Of a stretch of 64,000 bases of DNA, positions 12,906 to 27,900 are shown one piece after another. The translations under genes and the position numbers were made by a program. Below the pieces are notes generated by a model, which worked only from the letters and a program-made list of their open reading frames with translations, had not been told where the DNA came from and did no database searches. Location of the stretch: the NCBI RefSeq assembly GCF_022539315.1, contig NC_066322.1, positions 24,314,765-24,378,764 of the forward strand. Direction: 5' to 3'. Position 1 is the first letter of the stretch. Each line of letters opens with the position of its first letter. This DNA is from Serinus canaria (lineage: Eukaryota; Chordata; Aves; Passeriformes; Fringillidae).

Positions 12906-15900
12906 GTAAGTAGCACTGAATCTTAGATACATATATATATATATAGAGATAGATATATACACCATCTTCTCTGATATATATACACTGTCTTGTATAATGA
13001 CTTTCCTGCTGGAAGTTACTCTAAATAAGCACATGACATTAGAGTTGTTACTATTTCCTCGAAGAAATGGTGTGTCTAGTTTTCTTCTTTACAGTGCAGG
13101 TTTTTTTTGGGGGGGGGCAGGAAGAAGGAGGAGGTTGAATTCTTTTCCTTTTCATTAGTATGAATGGAGAGCTAAGTTGACATTTTGGGATATTTAGATC
13201 TTAAACTAGTGTATGTCACTAATGTTGGTTCAAAGAGAGTCCTCACAATATATTGTGCAGATTCTGAGTGAGGTGATCTGTGCCACTCAGCCGCACACTG
13301 TGCCCCTGCTCCCTTCCTCCTGCTTTATTCCAGTGTTCCTGCTGCATCCTTGTCCCAGCTGTCACACCCTTGGGATGGCTGTGAACCAGTGGATCCTGCT
13401 GAATGAGCAAAAACCCATTCAATACAAAAACAGACAAAAATTTCTTAGGGAGAAATCCTTCCCTGTGAGGGTGGGCAGGCCCTGGCACAGGGTGCCCAGA
13501 GGAGCTGGGGCTGCCCCTGGATCCTTGGCAGTGTCCCAGGCCAGGTGGGCAGGGCTTGGAGCACCCTGGGATAGTGGGAGGTGTCCCTGCCCATGGCCTG
13601 GAGTGGCACTGGATGGGCTTCAGGGTCCCTCCCAACCCAAACCACCCTGGAATTCCATGGAAGGGTTAGAAATTCCATTCTGGCTGTTGGAGCTGGCCCG
13701 AGGGAAGGCTGAGCTCAGCCCATAGATGTGTAGAAGTAGGAGCAAGGGAAGGAGTAGGAAATGGGAGCAGAACTGCCCTCAGTGGCTCAGCAGCCTCTGA
13801 ACACAGCTGTGCTGGAAGCAAGTTTCCAAAGCAAACACTGGGATGGCAATTCCTGCCCAAGCCACAATCCAGAGCCACACTGGGGGTGTTCCTATCAGGG
13901 GCTTCTCGTAACAGCACGGGGCTGACAGCACCAGTGAGGTGTCCCCAGAGATAGCTGCCCCACACTTGTCACAGTGTTTTACTTTAACATGGCTAAAAAT
14001 ACTCCCTGTGCTTCCTACGAGTGATCTCTTATCAGCCCTGTGGTTTGTGCCCCATGCACTCACATCCTCCACAGCAGCCTGCAGCCAGCAGATGTCAAAC
14101 TGGCTTTTACTCCCTGCCCAGTCCTGGGAACTGCTGGGAGGGAGGACAAACCTCAGGGTGATGCCTGTGTTAAAACAATACTGGCTTAATTCCTCCCAGC
14201 ATCAGTGCCCTCTCCTGGATGGATTGCTTGGAATGATCTGTAGCTTTGTGGGAGAGGTCTCTGAGGCACTTGGTTATATATTTTAATAAATCACTTACAT
14301 GAAAGGACTTTTTGATGCCAATAATCAACATAATAGAGCTGTCCTACATATGTAATATAATAAATAAAATTATGTGTAGTAAATATAGTTACAGCTCCCT
14401 GGGAATGCTGAACTGTTCTTAATTCCAGAATCAACACTGTTTGTGCAAGAGCTGATCCTTTAATTGCTTGGAAAGTGAAGGGAAATCTTTGAGGTTTTTT
14501 AATTTGAGGTTTTTTTAACTGAAATCCTGTGGAAAGTTTTATTGCAATTTTGAGTGGTCCTGGGCAGCAGGGTCACATTAATGCAAAAATACTGGATTTA
14601 AATGATATCTGGCATTAAATTACTCAAAAGGATTCTGAATTTTCCAGAAGTCCTTGTGCTGGCTTTTGTGTGTTTTCTGAGCTTTTTTCCCTCATTTTAT
14701 GAAAGACTCTGAAGTATAAATTAACATGTTCAGAAAGCTGCTGCAGGTGCAGACAGAACTGACTATTCCAAAAATGCAAAGAATTAAAGTGTGTAATACC
14801 TCTTCATTTACTTTGATATGGGGGATAAATATTATAACAATGGAATAAAGCACTTCAAGATAAAATTTGTGTGTGGGCACAAAAGTTTGTCTTAACTGTA
14901 ATATGCTGTGAAAGAAGAGCATGGGCTCCATGAAAATCAATTACTTAAGTAAACAAGCAAATATTTTCATTTGTCCAGCTCCATTGTTAGCTCAGGTGTC
15001 CTTAACACGAAGGAAGTAAACCCCTTTAATACCTGTGCAGTCTGCCTGATTGTCTGGCACACAGAATGCCTGTGTCCTGGTGGAGCTGTGCTCTGTGACT
15101 CAGCATTCTGGAATATGACAAATGTGATTTTGAGCACATGCAAATCCCTGCCTGGCCGGGCACGGCCGGAAGGGCGGCAGGCAAAACCTGCCCTTTGTGT
15201 GCCAGGAGATCCTGGGGCTCTGCCCCAGCCCCTGGTGGGAAGGGGTCTTGGTGTGCAGGGACATCTAAATGAGAGCAAAGCAGGTAATTAGGGGAATCTT
15301 ACTGAGGGCAGGGAAAGCGCTCAAAGGTGAAAGAGGAGCAAAGGAGAGCTGAGGTGTGAGAACAGGAGATGCTGAACTGTGGCTGTGCAGGTGTGCAAAA
15401 CGCTGTGGTCTGGATAGTGAACATGGTCCATCTGAGTTTCCATAACTCAGAAAACCCATATTCAGACAGGGCATGGTGAAAACTGTTTGGTTTTTCTCTT
15501 TTCCTCTCTAAATTTATGCAGAAAGAGGAAGTGAAATGTGAAGTGGGTCACTTTGGATGGTGTATTTTAGTTTTTTAAATCCACAGAATGCCAGAATGGG
15601 TTGAGTTGGATGGGACCTTAAAGTCCATCCCATCTCACTGCCATGGGCAGGGACACCTTGCACTGGAGTTAATTGTGAGTTTTTGAAATTTGTAACTTGT
15701 CCTAGATTTTTAAAGGAATGTAGATGTTGCTCCTCTCAGTGTTGCAAGGTTTAAGTGATTTATTTACCATCATCTGTTTTTCAGAAGTACTTGAGGTATT
15801 TGTACAGATTTTTATCAAGACTTAAGGTGAACATAAGTCACTTGAGAAAATGCAGCTTAGTCATCTAAACTAGCAAGGGCTGGATTTGTAAGGGCATTCG

Positions 15901-18900
15901 GAGTCAATACAATTCTCATTGTGTTTTCAGGGACCTTCATCAGAACTGCTTTTGAAAAACTAAAAAAAAAAAAAAAAAAGCTTCTGAAATATGGACACTT
16001 AGGCCTTTTGATCTCCTTAGAAATTGGACCCTAAGTGGAAAATTGCCCTAATTTCCACTTGCCTTTAATTTGCATGAAAAACATTTATTTTGGTGTAAGA
16101 AGAGATTGTAGACTTTCGAGCTTCCTGTGTGTATCTGTGTATTTTTTTTTTCCCACTAAGAGGGAGATTGTTTATTTCAGTAGTGGTGACTTTCTTCCAA
16201 GTGTATGACCATGGCCAAATATTAATAACTGTGTATAACTGTAATCCTCAGTGTGTTGTTTTGGGTGAGGCACAGGGAAAGCAGATACTGCTTTTCTGTT
16301 TTGCCAGGCCTCTTTGTTTTCACATGCCTTTCAGAGGATCTCAGTCTTAAACCAGACTTAATTTTCTTGGCAGTACAACAGCTGGAATGATGGGGGCTGC
16401 TGCTTAAGTCAATAAAAAGCAATTTTTGTGAAGGCATTAGTAAAACAGTTATGAACTTGTAATAGAAATAGGTGATCTCTGTGCTGCTGTGAAGAAAGCA
16501 AACTGGAAAGTGGTGGCTTGGCCTTGCTTTGATGGTGGGCATAAGAATTTAGGCACATGAGTTTAGGCATATGGGAGATGCAAGCAAATTACTTTACAGA
16601 GTGCTTGTTATCAGGGAGTATGATGTAGTATGTCCCTTTTCCAGCCAGACCTGTGGGACATCAGAATTGCACATGAACTTCACCTATCAGCTGAGAACTA
16701 GACCCAGCACACCCATGTCCCATCCTTGTCACTTAATTATAACTCCTCTTCACTGTTAAATGCTCAGTGATCTCTGATTTGTGGTCTCCAGCGAGGACAA
16801 GCTCTTGACAGCTGAGAAAAAGGAGGAGGGTGGTGTGTTTGTACTTTGGGCTGTTTCTTTTAATTACAAGGTTGGATATGACAAAGGAAATGCTTCAGTC
16901 TGTATGAAGAAACTGAGGCCAGTTGTGAAACCAACTTCATCCATCTGACATACTTGGGAGGTAATATAATGGGAGATAATAAAGCAGCTTTGGACATTTT
17001 CAGGCAGCAAACTGGAAATAGGGGGCAGAGAGAGCCCATGGTTTCTGGGGAGTCACTTCTTGTAAAAGTCCTTGGGGCAGGGTAAATGACAGAGCTGGGG
17101 TGACTTCACACAGTTGCGTTCCCAGCCCTTCCCAGATACCCATGAAAATCCCCATTTACCCTGCTGTGGAGGAAAACTCTGGACTTCTTTTTGCCCTCTG
17201 GCATAGGCAGAAATTTGTTCAGGGAGAAGTCTCATCCTTCTTTCCCGTTCATCCATCTTGGAAGCTGCAGTGCAGAAGGTGATGGATGGCACTCAGTCAT
17301 TGGGATGTCTTCATGCCAGCCCATGGAAGGCTGTGAAATAGGTGTTGCTCCTTAGGAACTCTGCATTCCCACAGGTGAACCCTCCCTCTCTGCTGGCTCT
17401 GATTCTTTCAAGGTCCAGCATCCCACTGGGAGTGTTGGGAAGAACCTGAATTCCCTTTTTCCTGTGGGTGCTGACCCACTTGCAGTGCCATGACAGATTC
17501 AGTACACCACAGCTGCCAATGCCAGTTTCCCCCTGCCTGCTCATTTGGTCTTGGATCCAGATAACTCCTGTGGCTGCCAGGGGAAAATTCCAGAGCCAGG
17601 CAGACAGTCCTGGCCAGATCCTGCAGTAGCTGGCACGGTGTGGGGGTGATTCCAGCCAGATAAAGCTGATAAACCCAGTGTCTGGGTCAGGCATGGCTGC
17701 AGTGGAGTCACCCCTGCATGGCTGTGGGTGTTTTCTCCTGGAGCCTTTGCCACGGGGATGTGGCCGTGCCTTGGCACACCTCAGGCTGCTGCAGGAGTTG
17801 TGCTGCTGTCACTGGAGGTGCTTTTTAATGACTCCTGACTCAAATGCCACTTAAGCACTCACAAGTCACTTTGCTCTCTTTAGAAGATTAGTAGATTAAT
17901 TTTGGCTTTCCTTTTTTTTTTTTTTTTTTTTTTTTTTTCGAGAAAATGCTATAAAAATTCTCTAAAACCCTATAAGATGTTAACTTTTTTCTTTATTGGT
18001 ATGAGAGGGATCCAGTTTGGCTCAGGTCTCTGGGTGTGAGCTATAGACACAAAATAAGGAGGTTTGGCTGAAACAACCAGTTCTGGGGAAAAAAAAAAGG
18101 AAGTATCCAAATGAAAAAATAGCAGGAAAGCAGCAGGCAGATAGGCAGATTCTGAATAAACATGTCCCATAGCAAGGGTATTGTCTGTGATTGTAAATGA
18201 AATTCAGTGAATTTCCTGATGGTGGCCTTCTCCCTGGTTGTTTTGGTCCCAGTGACTGAGTTTATTTTAATGTACTTCACAAGGTCAGTGAGTGGTTAGG
18301 AAAAGATAGAAAATATACAATTATGTGAGACCTCATCCTGGCTTTAAAAAATCACATTTCCTTCCAATCTCTGTGTCCCTGTAAAGGCAGTATTGGCTGC
18401 CCTGCAGTCTGCACTGGTGATCCTCTGTGATATCCAGCAGGTAGGTCAAACTCAGGGCTGTGGAGATAAAGCAACACTACAGCTGAGTTGGTGACCTCTT
18501 TTTATTAAGGCTTTTGCTTTTTGTTTCTTAATTTCATGTCTTTTCCTACTTGCCTGGTTTGCTGAGGGCACACCTGCTCCTAGGCAGGCAGCTCCTGCTG
18601 TGTGTTTGGGCTTTGGAGGAAACAAGAACTTCCAGAAAGTGCAGGAAAGGTGCTGGTGGCTGTTTTAACAGCTTGCTTTACACCTTCCTTACATTGTCTT
18701 GAGGCTGCTTTCACATTGAATATTGATGTGTACTAGAAAGTACAGCAGTAACTCTACCCCTTGTGTCTGCAGTGTGCATTTATCTGCCCCAGACCACAGA
18801 CTTTGAAGTAATTCCTCTCATTCTTTTTAGCAGGGGAAGGCAGTTACCACGACAAGCTGTAAAATAGCCCATTTTTATTTTTCCCTTGCCGTCCTCAGTG

Positions 18901-21900
18901 GTTCCTGCCTGACTAAATGCCTTGGAGCAGGTTCTGTGGTGAGAGGGAGTGTTGTTGGTTGAGATTAGTAGGTGTGGCTGCAGGAAAATCCAGCAGCCCC
19001 AGTGCAGGTACCTCTTGGTAAAGCTCCAGGGTGCAGTTCAGCTTTAGGATGCTCTATCCAGTATGAGTTTCCCTTACGTTTTGACTGGGTGATTTCTCTC
19101 TCTCTGTTTTTGGACAAAATGAAACCTTATTTTGAGAGATGGGGTGTTTTTTGGTTCTGGAGCTTAATCACCTCTCACTCTCTGACTTTCAGGTGGAGCA
19201 CCAGTACTCACACATATTCACTGTGACAGTAAGGAAAGCCACAAATGTCACCAAGGGAGCCATTGGTGACATGCGTGAGTATCTCTCTTTCTGTTTTGCT
19301 TTTCTTCTGTGAGCTGGGGCAGGGAGGGGGAGCTGGTGACTCATTGTGCATTAAATGGTTGTCAGTGGGCTGGTGGTGGATTTCTGTCTGTCTCTCTAAA
19401 GCCAGGGCAGTGTCCCCTGTGTCACTGCTCACTCTCACTCAGGGAGCAGATGTGCCGCTCCTTCTTTCCATTGATCCCGAAGGGCTGAGTGAGTTGTAAA
19501 CGATTTGCCTACAAGCCAGCAACACCTACAATTAGCTTTTTGGCTGGGTCAGAAGTGCTGTGTGAGTGCAGTGAAACTGGAAATTGCTGCCACCTCACAG
19601 GGCTGTGGTTTGGTGGGGGATAGAAAGAGCCTCAGCTCTGCTGAGTCAGTGCAGAAAGCAGAAAAAAATGGAAGTCCATTAAAAGAAAAAAACACCCAAA
19701 TGGGCCAGCAGATCTTGTGGTGGGGAGATGGATGACAACAGCACTTCTTCCTCTTTCTGGGAGGCTGCCGAGCCTCTGGACTTCACAGATGAGCACAAAA
19801 CCACTAGGGAGAAGAACTCTGCTCTGCTCTTAAGGAGGGAGAGAATATTGGATGAATCTGCAAAAAGAATACTCCTTTTTCCTTAGGTCTGTCTGCTTTG
19901 CTGCCAGGCCACCTCTCCCTTTTCCCAGTGCTTGCAGGCTGGGGCAGGGAGGATGAGTGTGACCTTTGTCTCCTGCTCTCCCATCAAGCTGATTGGACAT
20001 ACAGGTGTTTCCCAACTCCTGGAAACTACTTTTGGGTCAAAGTACAGCAGCTGCTCTGAGCCACCCATCCTGCTCTTTGCTTCAGGGGGTTGGAGTCTGC
20101 TGTTGATGCTAAAATTGCAGGAGGGTTCTTGAGAGGGGGATGTTCAACAGCCACGAGTACAAGGGAAAAGAGGGGAGCCCTGGCAAAGGGGGAAAGAGGG
20201 AGTTGGGAGTCTGTCATGCCCTGTGGGGTAAGGGGAAGGAGCACACAGGGAAGATGCAGTGGTGTGTGTATGTGTGGATACAGATGTATATAATTCTATA
20301 GATACAGTGGTCTTTAGATAAGACCTCAGGAAAGAGCTGGAAGAGTGCAAGAAGGAGCCCATGAGTTTGTGTAAGAGGATGAGTTATATTGAGAGACCCA
20401 GGTTCCTGGGTACAGGTGTCCATCATGAGGCAGTGTGGGCAGGGAAAAAAGGGAGGCTGAAGTGGGGTCCCCATGACATGATATTAAATGGAGTATGGAA
20501 AGGGTGACAAAAGCCAGAAGATCATGGCAACTTTGTGCACCAGAGCAAATATGGCCCTATAGTATAAACTTCAAATATTATTCTTCCATATAATTGTATT
20601 TTTTTTCTTAGAAAAAAAAATCCTCTTATCTTAGAAAGTCATCAGAATCAAGAAGCTGCTCAGGAAGAACATTTTATTTTGATAAAACCTGCCAGAATGA
20701 TGCTGTAGGGCCACTGAAACCTGCTTGGCTTCTTGTCTGAGACAACTGCTAGAGCTCAGCAGCCTGAGGCACCCCCAGGCTGAGGCATCTCTGGGTGAGC
20801 TTCAAGAACCCAGGGCTGGTCCTTGGGGTCCTGGCAGATCCCCCAAAGCAAGAAAAAACAGATCATTGTTGGTATTGTCTTTTTTTCTTTAATTTTGGGA
20901 AAATTAAAATTATTTTTATTCCCTGTCATGGGAGCCTGGCAGCTATTTGATGAAATGAATGATTGTGTTAATTACTGTGGGGAGGTGATTGAAGCTGTGA
21001 ATGGGGAAGGGCCTTTACAGTTGATTGTGCCAACTTTTATATATATATATATTTTTTTTTTTTTGTTTTGTTTTATTTGATTTGCCAAAAATTAAACTTG
21101 TTGAGGGAATTGCTGAACTTTTCCATCAGGTTTTTTGTCTCAAGGACAGGAAGATGGCTCTGACAGACCATGTGTGAGCCCTGTTTGGGGTGGGTGCCTG
21201 AATTTCACTTCCCTCGTGGACACTCCCAAGCTGTTGACCCTTCTGAGGAGTTCCCCTTAGTTTTTTCTGCTATTTTTGCTCCAGGTTATGAACCAGAGGT
21301 GCTCAGGGAACAATTGTACATTGTGGTGTGATGGTGGCCTGGGGCAACACGAGGGATTTTGTTTGTTTTGCTGTTCTTTTTTCCATATCAGCCTTTCCAA
21401 GACTTTCTGGAACAGCTCTGAGAGAGCTGAGCAAATCTAAATTTATGAAATATGCTGAAGTGCTTTCTGTGATATTTTTCATCTGGAGGTCCTGAACTCT
21501 ACCAGTGCTCAAGGATTTTTAGCTGGCAGGTCTGGGGTGTGTGGTGCCCCACACTGTGGGTGGCATGGAAGCACTGACTCCTCTGGCATGGCCATCCACA
21601 CCTCTGTCTCTTCAAGCCCAGGCTGGGCAGATAACCAGTATTTCTAGAAAATTTTCCAAGATTTCTTGAGCTCTTCATGAATGGGCAGTGTAAATGGTTG
21701 TGTCATCCTCAGGCCATTTTGTCATTCCTTGAATCCGTGTGTGGGAGTGATAAATGAGATTTCCTGTAAGAACTCCCCACCCACGATGGTGGGAAGGGGG
21801 CAAAAGAGGTTTGAGGGCAGACCCTTTCTTTCCCAGCAGCTCATTCAAGTCCCTTCTTATTTCAGGTGTCTGCCCATTTACTCTTGCCTCTATAGAAGTC

Positions 21901-24900
21901 CTTTCTTTACTGGTGTCACTTGTTGCAGTTTTAGTGTCCCCTGGGAGTGGGTGACTCCCAGGCCCTGGATACCTCCTGTCCACATCCAGGTGATGCAGCT
22001 GGAGCTGTACAAAGGTTTCAATGCTGGTTTAGAGGCTGCTGCTCTGGTAGGTGTGCTCAACTCCTGAGCAGGCTGGGAGGTTTATGAGCTGAGTAAGTGC
22101 AGCAGATGGGTGCTGGGTGACCTTGGCTGGCTGCTGTCACTCCCTCTGTCAACAAGACAGGGAGAGAACATGACAGAAGGGTCACATGAGGACAGGGACA
22201 GTTCTCACCTCTCACCACATAAGCAAACAGGCTCACTTTAAGAAAATGACTGTCATTTATTGCCAGTTAATCGTAGCAGCCTAGGACAGTCAGGAAGAAA
22301 GGAAAACCCACCTCCTGTACACCTTTCCTTCTGTCCTGCTGCATCCTTCTACCAGCTGTCATTGGGATTGGGGTCAGCCAATAGACCCTGCTGAATTCAG
22401 AAACACAGTTCAATGAAAAAGAAGACAAAAAAATGTATTAGGAAGAAATTTTTCCCTGTGAGGGTGGGGAGGCCCTGGAACAGAGAAGCTGTGGCTGCCC
22501 CTGGATCCCTGGAAGTGTCCAAGACCAGGTTGGACAGGGCTTGGAGCAACCTGGGCTAATGGAAGGTGTCCCTGCCCATGGCACTGGATGAGCTTTACAG
22601 CCCCTTTCCAGAATTCTATGTCCCTGCTGTTCCAAACCTGCTACATAAAGCTATTACAAAGTGAAAAACCAGAAAATCTGCATGGCTTTGGTGAGGATTT
22701 AATTATCTTAATTGCTTAGCTTGCTGCTGATTGCAGACCTTGTAAAATCACTTCTCTGACTGGACCTCTTGAAAAGGACTTTGCCTCTGGCCCAGTGAGT
22801 TCTTGTATAGTAGATGTGTAGTTTTGAGTCTACTCAGATGGCACCCAAACTGTAGAGCCTTTCCTTACTTCCATGACAGTACGAGAATTTATAGGAAAAA
22901 AAAAACCAGAGTCCAAAACTGCAGCATTGTGGAAGAGAAATGCTTGCAAGCTGCATCTCCTTTCCATAGCATCTCTCCACTTCTGGACTTTCAAGGATCT
23001 TGGTAGAAAACTGGGTCAGAGGAAGCTTTGTAAAATGTGTCTTCTGTCTTTAGGTGTGTATTTAAGAGTGCTGGCTTTCACAACAAGCGGTGGTATCTGC
23101 AGAGGGAACCAGTTGTGTGACTCTGCTCTTAACGATCACTCATCTTGCTTAATCCTGTTTGGGATTTGCAGCTTTTCCTTGCTTCATCTTCTTTTGATGC
23201 TGCAGTAATGAGCAGTGTGGGGGTACCAGTCATTGGTTTTTCTGGGTCTGGATTGAAGGCACTTGAAACAGTAATTGGTGTTCAGACTCAAGTGTTTATT
23301 ATTTCTTATCAGTAGAACAGTCTCATCCCTGTGAGTTCTGCAGCTTTTCATTAGAAGGCACAAAATGGCCAACAATCTCTTGTGACAAGGGCTTTTAAGA
23401 CTAAATTATCCAATTAAGAACTGACACCTGGTTTATTTTCCATTTCAACCCAGTAACTGATCCCAAAGAGCTGCAAGGGGGACTTTTCTGCCCAATTACA
23501 AAATGCCACCCAAACTCCTGAAGAAGAAGCGTGAAGAAGAAACCCAGGATGACATCCTGTGCCCTCCATCTTCCTTCCATCCACAACATACTAAAAATCC
23601 CAAAACCTGAATTTCTCACTAAGTGACACACCTACACTGTTCTCTAGATTGCACACTTTTGTGAATTCCAGTCCATCTGAAAGTCCGGTAAACTTTTTCC
23701 ATGAATGAGGGTCAAAGTCAGTGCTCCCCGGGGGTCATGGCACCCCAGAGCAGACAGAGAAATATTCCCTGTGGTGCCCTGGGTTTTCCACATTCCGGGT
23801 ATTTTCAGGAAAAATTTCTCTTCTTAAAAATGTTTAAAGTTTGCTAGCTTGCAGCACTGGCACTCAGCTTCTCTCCAGTTGCTGCCCACCCCTTTGGAAT
23901 CAGAGATATGTCTCCACTGCAGTTAAGCTGCTCATATAAACAAGTGCTGGGAGCAGTGCAGTCACCAGAGCTCAGCTCTGGTGCAAAACTTGCCCAGATG
24001 GAGCTGGGAAGAAGCTCCTGGGTGGCTCTGGGCATGCTCAGCCCATGTCACTGCAGCCAGTGGGGTCAGGAGATGCCCTTCCTCATGGCTTCCTGCATCT
24101 CCAAAGGAAACTGGGATGGGAGCACAGCTTTACCTGTCTGGCCCTGGGATCTGGGAATGAGGAAGGGATGTGCAGCATCCACTGTTTGTCCCTCACACCC
24201 CTGTCCCCTGGGGCTGTTCCCATGAGCCAGAGCTCCTGGGGTTCAGGTTGGCTTGGTTATAAACCCAAGTCATGGCAGTCCAGGCAGGTGTGAGCAGGGT
24301 TTTAAACCTGGCCTAGCTGAAAGGAAGGAACTGGAGATCTGCCTGCTTGTATTATGGTTTGTGTTACAGCAGCTTATTCAGGACTCATCCAGCTGTTCTC
24401 TGGACTGCAGCTGGACAGTCCTGCACCCTGAATTACCTACAGTGCACTTACCTGGTGGAGTGCCATCAGATAAGGCTCTTCTTGCAAGGCCCTGGAGCAG
24501 CTCCTGATTTTTGCAAGGGGAAAACAAGCCAAACTGCTCCCCTTTTCCAGCCTAACAGCCTGGGAAAAGTAGGTCAGAGTTGGCCAATCCTCCACATCCT
24601 ACAGCTGCATATGCAAGTCTTTGTGTGGCTGAAATATGGATAAAAGAAAAAAATCTTAAATGAACAGTGCTGCTCACAACTGCTCAAGATGTCTACTGCA
24701 GATCTCAGTCTAATGCTGAGGCAACCAAAAGCTAGATTTCAGTTTCCTTGGCACACCCAGTATCCTTTCCCTTTTGTGTGGATATCCACTGCTGGGAGGT
24801 GGAAGTCATGTTAGAAGCAGGCTCTTGTGTTCCACAGTGAAACTGATCCAGATAATGTTGCTCTTCCCAGCTGCAAAAATACAATTTTTATGAGAAATTC

Positions 24901-27900
24901 TGTCTGTGAGTGCTTGCCATGGAGTTACTGAGGGGGGACTTGTTTTTGTGAGAGGTTGTTGAAAACTCATTCCCATCCTAGAGGAAGCTCTCCCATGACT
25001 CTGATATGCTGTGATGGTGATGTGGAGCAGTGCTGGCTCAGGCCTGGGATCCATCTTGTGTGGCTGGAGAGCCCCCTGTCCCTGCTCCAGGCTGTGACCA
25101 TTCCCAGAACTCGGCTGGGAGCTGCTCCTGTCCTGTAGGCACAGAGTTTGTTGTAATTGGGAGTGGGGCTGCCAAGCCTTATCCCTAATGAGCTACAGCT
25201 GTGCAGGGCAGGTGAGCAGCACTAACAGCAATGAGCCATGGAGTGCCCAGGGGCACTGAGCAACCACCAAAGGGAACAGAGGGCACACAGGGGCAGTGCA
25301 TCAACAGGAGGGGATAAAAGGTGGGGCTAAACAACAGGAAAGGTGGATGCTTGCGGTCTTCTGAAGAGGTGTGGTGTTACTCTGTATATCATGGCCATCT
25401 CAGCTGGGATGCTCTCCCATGTGCTGTTGTGCTTCAGGCAGAGCTTCCTGGTGGGGCTTCCCTCCAGGACCTGTGGCCATCACTGTTCCTCCAGTCTGGA
25501 CCTTTCAATGGGAGCAGGGAGCTCCCATTTGTCCCCTGTGATAATTTGGCTTTTTCTTGCTTTCATTTCTTTTCCCTCCCATCTCCTGTCCCAGGAGTGC
25601 TTTGAAATTGTGTTAGGGTTGGACTAATGCCTGATCCTAGGGAGAATTGGGAAGAACATCAGTCACAGTGAGATGGAAAGGAAGAATATAAACAGGGTAA
25701 GAATATGACACTTCCTACTGATCCTCTCCTCTCCTTGGCTGCCTTCAGTGGGACTCCCTGAGCTGGATGTGCCTTGGGGGTCATCAGCTGTCACTGGGTT
25801 TCTCTTGCAGGAAATTTATTGGTTTTCCTGCAATCCACATAGGTCTTCTCATCCACAGCTCTTTGGGTAAGGAGTTCTGCAGGTTGCTGCCTGAAGGAGA
25901 CTTTTAATTCATTTTGAAAATGTTATTTTAAAAGCATGAGCTGAAGGATCTGAACTATATCAGTTTGGTGGCTGTGCAGATAACCTAAAGAAGGCAGTGT
26001 TTCTTTTCCTCTTGGACCTTCCACAAATGTGGTTTGACCAAAAGCTGACTTGTTTGGGGATTTTTTGCCCTCTCAAGGCTGGATCAGTGGAAGCAGTGGT
26101 GTCCTGCCCCAGTGAACTGGGTGATAGTGCAGTGCCTGTGCTGGGAGCTGGTTCTTCCCTCCACTGCAGTAATGCTAGAGATGAAAAGCACTGTCATAAA
26201 AGGCACAAATAATTTATATGAAGGTGTTAAAGGTGTTACCTAATCCCAGGATTTCTCATAGCATAGCTGCTGCTTCAGAGCTGCCTTACTTCCCTTGGAG
26301 TCACCTTCCGCTCACGAAATCTGGCACTGCATCACCCCTTTGCAAAATCCCCAGAGCCACCAGCCCTGGCATTCCCTGTGTGCCTTAAACACAAGCAGCA
26401 GGGAGTACTCCTGAGGTTTTTGGGTTGCTGGCAGGTCTCCTGGCATTTGCATTATTGCTAGGCTTTGGATTTGTCTGGAGCATCTCAAATATCTGTTCCA
26501 TGGTTGGAAGGACAGTTATTGATAAGTACAATTTTTAAGAATTCCCTTTTTAAAAACTAAAAAATCACATGATGCTGGGAAAACCCATGATTTTAATTAC
26601 TTTTTCTCCTGACCGTGGCAGAGACACCAACTCATATTTCCATGCCACTCTGAGGCCCCATAAAATCAACAATTTGAATAGAAATTGTGTAATTACTTAG
26701 CTTCCTTCCCCTTTGAGGAGAGAGAGGTCATTCAGCAATTCCCATTATTGGCTTGGCCTCAGCCAGGCTGCTCAGCTGCATGTGCTAAACAAGTTGTAGT
26801 GTGGTGCAGCAAGCCACAAAAATGGTGGGAAATACACAAAGATGGTCCTTTGGGACCTAGTAAGTTTTTGTCAATGGGATTGCACTTAATGGTGGATAAA
26901 TTAAAGGTTTTTACCACTTTTTATTTTGAGATAGATATGTGTCTATCTCAGTATTATATTTGAACAGGCTTTCTATGGTTTCTTTATGGTAACTATGCTG
27001 TTGAAGTAATTGAATTTGCAATGACTGAAATATAAATCATATATCTGAACTATTAATCATGTTAATATAGAGGCCTGATGACAGCCATCTCACCAATCTT
27101 AATAACATAAGATCAAATGGTTTGCAGTCATTGCAGAAAATTTTACAGGTTTCCCTAACAGCCAGATTGCTTAAAGCATTACTCATTTTTTCACTGTGAA
27201 AATGTTTGACCCTAATTATTGTCCACTGTGTGTTTCACTTGGTGATTCACAGTGTAATTTAAAGGGAGAATCCTGTAACCATGACTTCAATAAAGGAGAT
27301 AAATCAGATGAGGAAAAGTCAGTGAATCCTTACTTTCTACCTCTCAGCCATTCCCAAGGCAGCAGTTTACAACCAGCAGAGGGGATGCTGACTCTGCTCT
27401 TGTATTTGGATGTGTGTCTTCAGCCCCCTGGAGCTTTGGGTGGGGGGCTGTAAATCTGGATTATCACCAACATTTTGTTAATTACCCAAGACTTCTTCTG
27501 CCTCCAAGCTGCTAATTGCAGGACCCTCATTGGCATCAGTGCTGAAAGCCTTAATTGTGTTTTTTAGAGTGCAGGTGGGGTTTGAGATACCTGTGCTAAA
27601 TTGTTGGTTCAGCCTGCCTTGTTTCTGAGAAATGGTGATGGAGCAGCAGGCTTGCATAAGGAACAGCCTTAGGGCTAGGTGCACAGAAACTCTGCTTTCC
27701 TCAGAAATGTCCTGGGAACAAGTGCAATTCCCCCAGGTGGCTGCTGCTGAGGCAGCTGCTGCAACAAAAGCCCAGTTCCCCAACAGGGCTGCCCCTACAC
27801 CTTAAAAATCCTTAAGGCTGGAAAAGACCTTTAGGGTCAGCAGGTCCAGGTAGAGATCATTCTCACACATAGGTAATTCTCTTGTCGTGATTGAACAGCA

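Larger units (their letters stand above)
12906..19192 (+). other. Intron after coding exon 1
   Basis: 6287 bp. It contains an imperfect AT microsatellite (12931-12982), a T8G9 run (13101-13117), CR1 fragments at 13440-13662 and 15582-15668, an A-run near 15962-15979 and T27 at 17912-17938. Nothing else was recognised. Confidence 0.85.

Noticed and set aside
13213..13725. 170-codon open frame just after the first coding exon
   Set aside because: Its 3' half is a CR1 end, with no splice link in frame to PLA2G4A and no family resemblance.
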